The notes under the pieces are model-generated. The model was not told where the DNA came from, did not search any database, and saw nothing but the letters and a program-made list of their open reading frames with translations. Source: Euryarchaeota archaeon UBA558 (GTDB lineage: Archaea > Thermoplasmatota > Poseidoniia > Poseidoniales > Thalassarchaeaceae). Taken from it: a DNA stretch of 44,287 nucleotides. The translations under genes and the position numbers were made by a program. This document shows positions 41,417 through 44,287 of this stretch, piece by piece; within the stretch, counting starts at the first letter, position 1; every line of letters starts with the position of its first letter. The stretch lies in assembly GCA_002507175.1 (NCBI GenBank), contig DAZE01000002.1:1-44287 (forward strand). The letters are read 5' to 3'.

Positions 41417-42493
41417 ATGGCAGACAAGCACAGACCCCGGCGCGGAAGTATGGGATTCAGCCCTCGCAAGCGTGCTAATCGGCCCTACGGGACTATTACG
41501 GCATGGCCCTCGACGGAATCAGATACGATCCGCGTCCAAGGCTTTGCTGGATGGAAGGCAGGCATGACACACGTCCTTCTCAGGAATCTGAACCCTTCAT
41601 CCACCAGTGCCGGTCAAGAAGTCAGGAAAGCAGTCACCGTGGTTGAAACCCCGCCGATGAAAGTACTCGGAGTGCGGGGATACATCATGGATCCATACGG
41701 ACTCAGAACTGCAGGAGAAGTTTGGTGTGAACCCGATGATCTGCCCGATGGACTAACCCCGCGACTCGCAAACGCCACTAGAGGAGAAAGAGACGCCTCC
41801 GAGGGAAGGAAACCCGCTAAGCGGTCAGGTAGGATACCAAACCGAGCTACGGGATTTAATCAAGCCGCATTCGATTCTCTGTTGTCACACAATCTTGTGG
41901 AAGTTCGTATCATAGCCGCTACACAGCCTAGACTTGTCTCCGGCTCTCCTAGCAAGACTTCTGAGATAATGGAATTAAATCTGATTGGCGGCTCATCAAC
42001 CGAGAAATTAGAATGGGCGAAGGAGAGATTGGGCGCGGAGATAACAATAGAAGATGTGTGGGAAGATGGTCAGGAAATAGATGTGATTGGCATTACCAAG
42101 GGCAAGGGATTCCAAGGGTCCGTAAAGCGCTGGGGCGTCAAACTACTAAGCCACAAAAACAGCAAAAAGCGAAGACAAGCGGGAAACTTAGGCGATTTCG
42201 GCACCGGCTACGTCAGATCCACAGTGCCTCAAGCCGGTCAGATGGGCTATCACCAAAGGACAGAACTCAACAAGCGTCTTCTTAGAATATCCAGTCCTTC
42301 AACAAACGAGATCACCCCCGCAGGCGGTTTCCTGAACTATGGAGAAGTCAAAAACTCCTACGTATTGGTCGAAGGCAGCTTACCAGGCCCTTCCAAAAGA
42401 CTACTCAGATTGAGAGACCCAATTCGCCCAAGAAAGAATGCCCATCCGGTTGACCTAACATACGTCAGCACTGCATCCAAACAAGGTGTGTGA
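41417..42493 (+). CDS. rpl3: 50S ribosomal protein uL3
   Basis: This 358-residue archaeal/eukaryotic-type L3 has the RPRRGSMGFSPRKRA N-terminus. It also has FAGWKAGMTHVL, GITKGKGFQGSVKRWGVK, GQMGYHQRTELNKR and GGFLNYGEV. It is a core protein of the large subunit next to the peptidyl transferase centre. It is the first gene of the operon here. The uL4 start follows the stop after 4 bases. Confidence 0.97.
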   Translation: MADKHRPRRGSMGFSPRKRANRPYGTITAWPSTESDTIRVQGFAGWKAGMTHVLLRNLNPSSTSAGQEVRKAVTVVETPPMKVLGVRGYIMDPYGLRTAGEVWCEPDDLPDGLTPRLANATRGERDASEGRKPAKRSGRIPNRATGFNQAAFDSLLSHNLVEVRIIAATQPRLVSGSPSKTSEIMELNLIGGSSTEKLEWAKERLGAEITIEDVWEDGQEIDVIGITKGKGFQGSVKRWGVKLLSHKNSKKRRQAGNLGDFGTGYVRSTVPQAGQMGYHQRTELNKRLLRISSPSTNEITPAGGFLNYGEVKNSYVLVEGSLPGPSKRLLRLRDPIRPRKNAHPVDLTYVSTASKQGV

Positions 42494-42497
42494 TACT

Positions 42498-43376
42498 ATG
42501 AAGGCAACATCATACTCCTTGAAAAACTCAGTATCCCAAATTGAGGTTGATGCAGGGTTACTCTCGGAAACATACACAGTGACCGTTGAGGATGGATCAA
42601 AAATTGATCTTCCAGAATCGTTCTCATCCCCGGTAAGGGAGGACATCGTTAGGGATGCAGTGCATTCTTCCAGAGCCAACAGGAGACAACCATACGGCCA
42701 CAGGAATCACGGGGGCAAGAGAGCCCCTCAAGCAGGTATGAAACACTCAGTGGAATGGTGGGGCAAGGGACGTGGTGTATCTCGGATTATGAGGAAAACT
42801 GGCCAAAGAACAGCGGCACAAAATCCTCACACCAGAGGCGGCAGAAGAGCACACGGCCCTATGGTAGAAAAGGATTGGTCGATGAAATTGAACGCAAAAC
42901 AAAAGAGAATCGCGCGCGATTCCGCAATTTCCGCATCATGTGACCCGGAAATAGTCGCTATGAGAGGCCACAGATTCGAAGATGGCTTGAGATTCCCAAT
43001 CGTGATCGACAGCTACACTGAGGTTAAGGAAGGAAAGAGCGAGTCACACAACCCGGAAGAAATTCCCATTTCAAATGGGACCAGAAAATTCGTGGCGATC
43101 ATGCAAGGCCTAGGACTCGGAATGGACCTAGAGAGGGCCAAAAACGGTAGATCGATCAGAGCCGGCAAGGGTAAGATGAGGGGAAGGAGGAGGAGAACTC
43201 CAAAATCCGTGTTGTTGATAGTTTCAAACATGGACTCACTTGCAAAATCTGCAAGGAACGTCCCCGGCGTGGATGTAGTGGCTGCCAAGGATCTCTGTGC
43301 TGAGGATCTGGCACCAGGTGGGGACATAGGGCGACTAGCCGTTTGGACGACTAATGCCATCAAGGAGATGAGGTGA
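42498..43376 (+). CDS. rpl4: 50S ribosomal protein uL4
   Basis: This 292-residue protein has the uL4 core: REDIVRDAVHSSRANRRQPYG, then the extended loop HSVEWWGKGRGVSRI and NPHTRGGRRAHGP that lines the exit tunnel. A C-terminal Rossmann-like domain contains SVLLIVSNMDSLAKSARNVPGVDVV. ATG 42498 gives the normal MKATSYSLKN start; an in-frame ATG at 42486 overlaps uL3. Confidence 0.96.
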   Translation: MKATSYSLKNSVSQIEVDAGLLSETYTVTVEDGSKIDLPESFSSPVREDIVRDAVHSSRANRRQPYGHRNHGGKRAPQAGMKHSVEWWGKGRGVSRIMRKTGQRTAAQNPHTRGGRRAHGPMVEKDWSMKLNAKQKRIARDSAISASCDPEIVAMRGHRFEDGLRFPIVIDSYTEVKEGKSESHNPEEIPISNGTRKFVAIMQGLGLGMDLERAKNGRSIRAGKGKMRGRRRRTPKSVLLIVSNMDSLAKSARNVPGVDVVAAKDLCAEDLAPGGDIGRLAVWTTNAIKEMR

Positions 43377-43381
43377 AAGAC

Positions 43382-43672
43382 ATGATAGACCCTTATTCCG
43401 TCATACACATGCCATGGATCACAGAGAAGACCCTGGAGGCCAGAAGGATATCTGATGGCGACGATCCAAGGCAACAAAATAACAACAGGCTGGAGTTCAT
43501 CGTCCGGAGGGAATCAACAAAGCCTCAGATCAAGGCTGCTGTCGAATCCCTTCTAGACGTCAAGGTAGCAAAGGTCAATACACGTATCACGAGGACAGGA
43601 AAACACGCAAGCGTCCGACTGGCAGATGGCTATGACGCCGAGGAAGCAGCGTTGAAGCTGGGAGCATTCTAA
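43382..43672 (+). CDS. rpl23: 50S ribosomal protein uL23
   Basis: This 96-residue protein has the uL23 signature: ITEKTLEARR, NRLEFIVRRESTKPQIKAAVESLLDVKVAKVNT and a C-terminal EEAALKLGAF. It sits at the tunnel exit and docks SRP and the translocon. ATG 43382 is chosen because GAGGTG at 43370-43375 lies 6 nt upstream; the GTG at 43373 overlapping the uL4 stop is the alternative. Confidence 0.95.
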   Translation: MIDPYSVIHMPWITEKTLEARRISDGDDPRQQNNNRLEFIVRRESTKPQIKAAVESLLDVKVAKVNTRITRTGKHASVRLADGYDAEEAALKLGAF

Positions 43673-43685
43673 TCAAGGTGGTATC

Positions 43686-44287
43686 ATGGGAAAAAGGACA
43701 CGTTCGCAACGCCGTGGATCAAGCCCCAAGAACCGGGTGGCTAGTCACCGATTCCCTGCCTCGAATTCCCTGCCCAGGGTTTCAGAGCAGATGGGAGAGG
43801 TCGTTGACCTAGTACACAGCCCGGCACATACCGCTCCCTTGGCAAAACTACGCTTTGAGGACGGTACACTAGGCCATATGGGCGCTCCAGACGGAATCAG
43901 CATAGGTCAGAAGGTCGCATTCTCAACGAAAGTCAGTTTGAAGCCAGGGAATGTTACCATGCTGGACCAGATACCAGAGGGAACACCCGTCTGCAACGTC
44001 GAAGCAAGGCCAGGAGACGGTGGAAAATTCGCTCGATCTGGCGGTAACTCTGCCTTCGTCGATACTCGAATGGGCGACAAGGTGAGAATTAGGCTGCCAA
44101 GCGGTAGTCTGAAGGACTTACCTGCAAAATGCAGAGCTACAATCGGCGTTCTGGCTGGTCATGGAAGAACTGAGAAGCCAATCATGAAAGCAGGCGCTGC
44201 GCACAAGAGAGCCAAGGCCAGAGGGAAGCTTTACCCAACTGTCAGCGGAGTTGCGATGAACCCAGTCGATCACCCACATGGTGGTGG
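43686..44287 (+). CDS. rpl2: 50S ribosomal protein uL2 (3' end beyond window)
   Basis: The ATG at 43686 has AAGGTGG 5-11 bases upstream. The 200 codons visible match archaeal uL2: MGKRTRSQRRGSSPKNR, an OB-fold region with IPEGTPVCNVEARPGDGGK, RIRLPSGS, and the start of the catalytic-centre loop VAMNPVDHPHGG at the window edge. About 40 C-terminal residues lie outside. It completes the L3-L4-L23-L2 order of the archaeal S10-type cluster. Confidence 0.96.
   Translation, partial: MGKRTRSQRRGSSPKNRVASHRFPASNSLPRVSEQMGEVVDLVHSPAHTAPLAKLRFEDGTLGHMGAPDGISIGQKVAFSTKVSLKPGNVTMLDQIPEGTPVCNVEARPGDGGKFARSGGNSAFVDTRMGDKVRIRLPSGSLKDLPAKCRATIGVLAGHGRTEKPIMKAGAAHKRAKARGKLYPTVSGVAMNPVDHPHGG

Noticed and set aside
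1..44287. CRISPR arrays, insertion sequences, integrases, attachment sites, rRNA genes
   Set aside because: No regularly spaced repeats, transposase motifs or rRNA-like stretches were seen on either strand.

Overview
The window is chromosomal DNA from an archaeon. Evidence includes the archaeal order uL3-uL4-uL23-uL2 at the right end, a group II chaperonin (thermosome), a tRNA-Trp with a box C/D guide RNA inside its intron, lipobox-type secreted proteins, and short or absent leaders. The many secreted and membrane proteins, eukaryote/bacterium-like metabolic genes (GSII-type glutamine synthetase, D-amino acid oxidase) and iron-uptake lipoproteins suggest a marine planktonic Euryarchaeon of the Thermoplasmatota (Marine Group II/III, 'Poseidoniales'-like). 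That placement is inference from gene content, not a phylogeny.

Layout. 1-6.5 kb: small membrane proteins, two alpha/beta hydrolases and a cytochrome b561; several of the small proteins carry a paired-Trp (WW) tail. 6.6-12.8 kb: a thioredoxin-like [2Fe-2S] protein, an NTF2-fold protein, a CoA-binding protein, tRNA-Arg(TCT), a subtilase, a DoxX protein and a membrane-anchored GH1 glycosidase. 12.8-16.7 kb: a RecA-like protein lacking a Walker A motif converges on, and overlaps, a PolB2-type DNA polymerase with a small upstream partner; then a coupled zinc-ribbon/wHTH-like pair. 16.7-20.3 kb: an iron-acquisition locus (bilobal transferrin-like lipoprotein and Fea1-like lipoprotein) with two DtxR-type palindromes at its promoter. 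20.4-23.7 kb: SMR transporter, GSII, Nudix hydrolase, D-amino acid oxidase. 23.7-31.1 kb: zinc ribbon, PrsW protease, DUF92 protein, a large membrane protein, tRNA-Trp, aminotransferase, membrane protein. 31.2-36.2 kb: giant surface protein and thermosome. 36.3-39.4 kb: the most unusual locus, two genes that look like succinate dehydrogenase SdhB and SdhE/HdrB but have lost nearly all iron-sulfur cysteines, the first also carrying two CysJ-type flavodoxin domains. 39.4-44.3 kb: a Hef-type helicase without nuclease but with a PCNA-binding tail, then the start of the S10-type ribosomal protein operon.

How it fits together. Two independent loci point to iron economy: a regulated transferrin/Fea1-type uptake system, and a redox module in which FMN domains appear to have replaced Fe-S clusters. 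The rest is housekeeping translation, folding and repair mixed with surface proteins and hydrolases fitting a heterotroph. No CRISPR array, insertion sequence, integrase or rRNA gene was seen, and no stretch over 300 bases lacks a gene.
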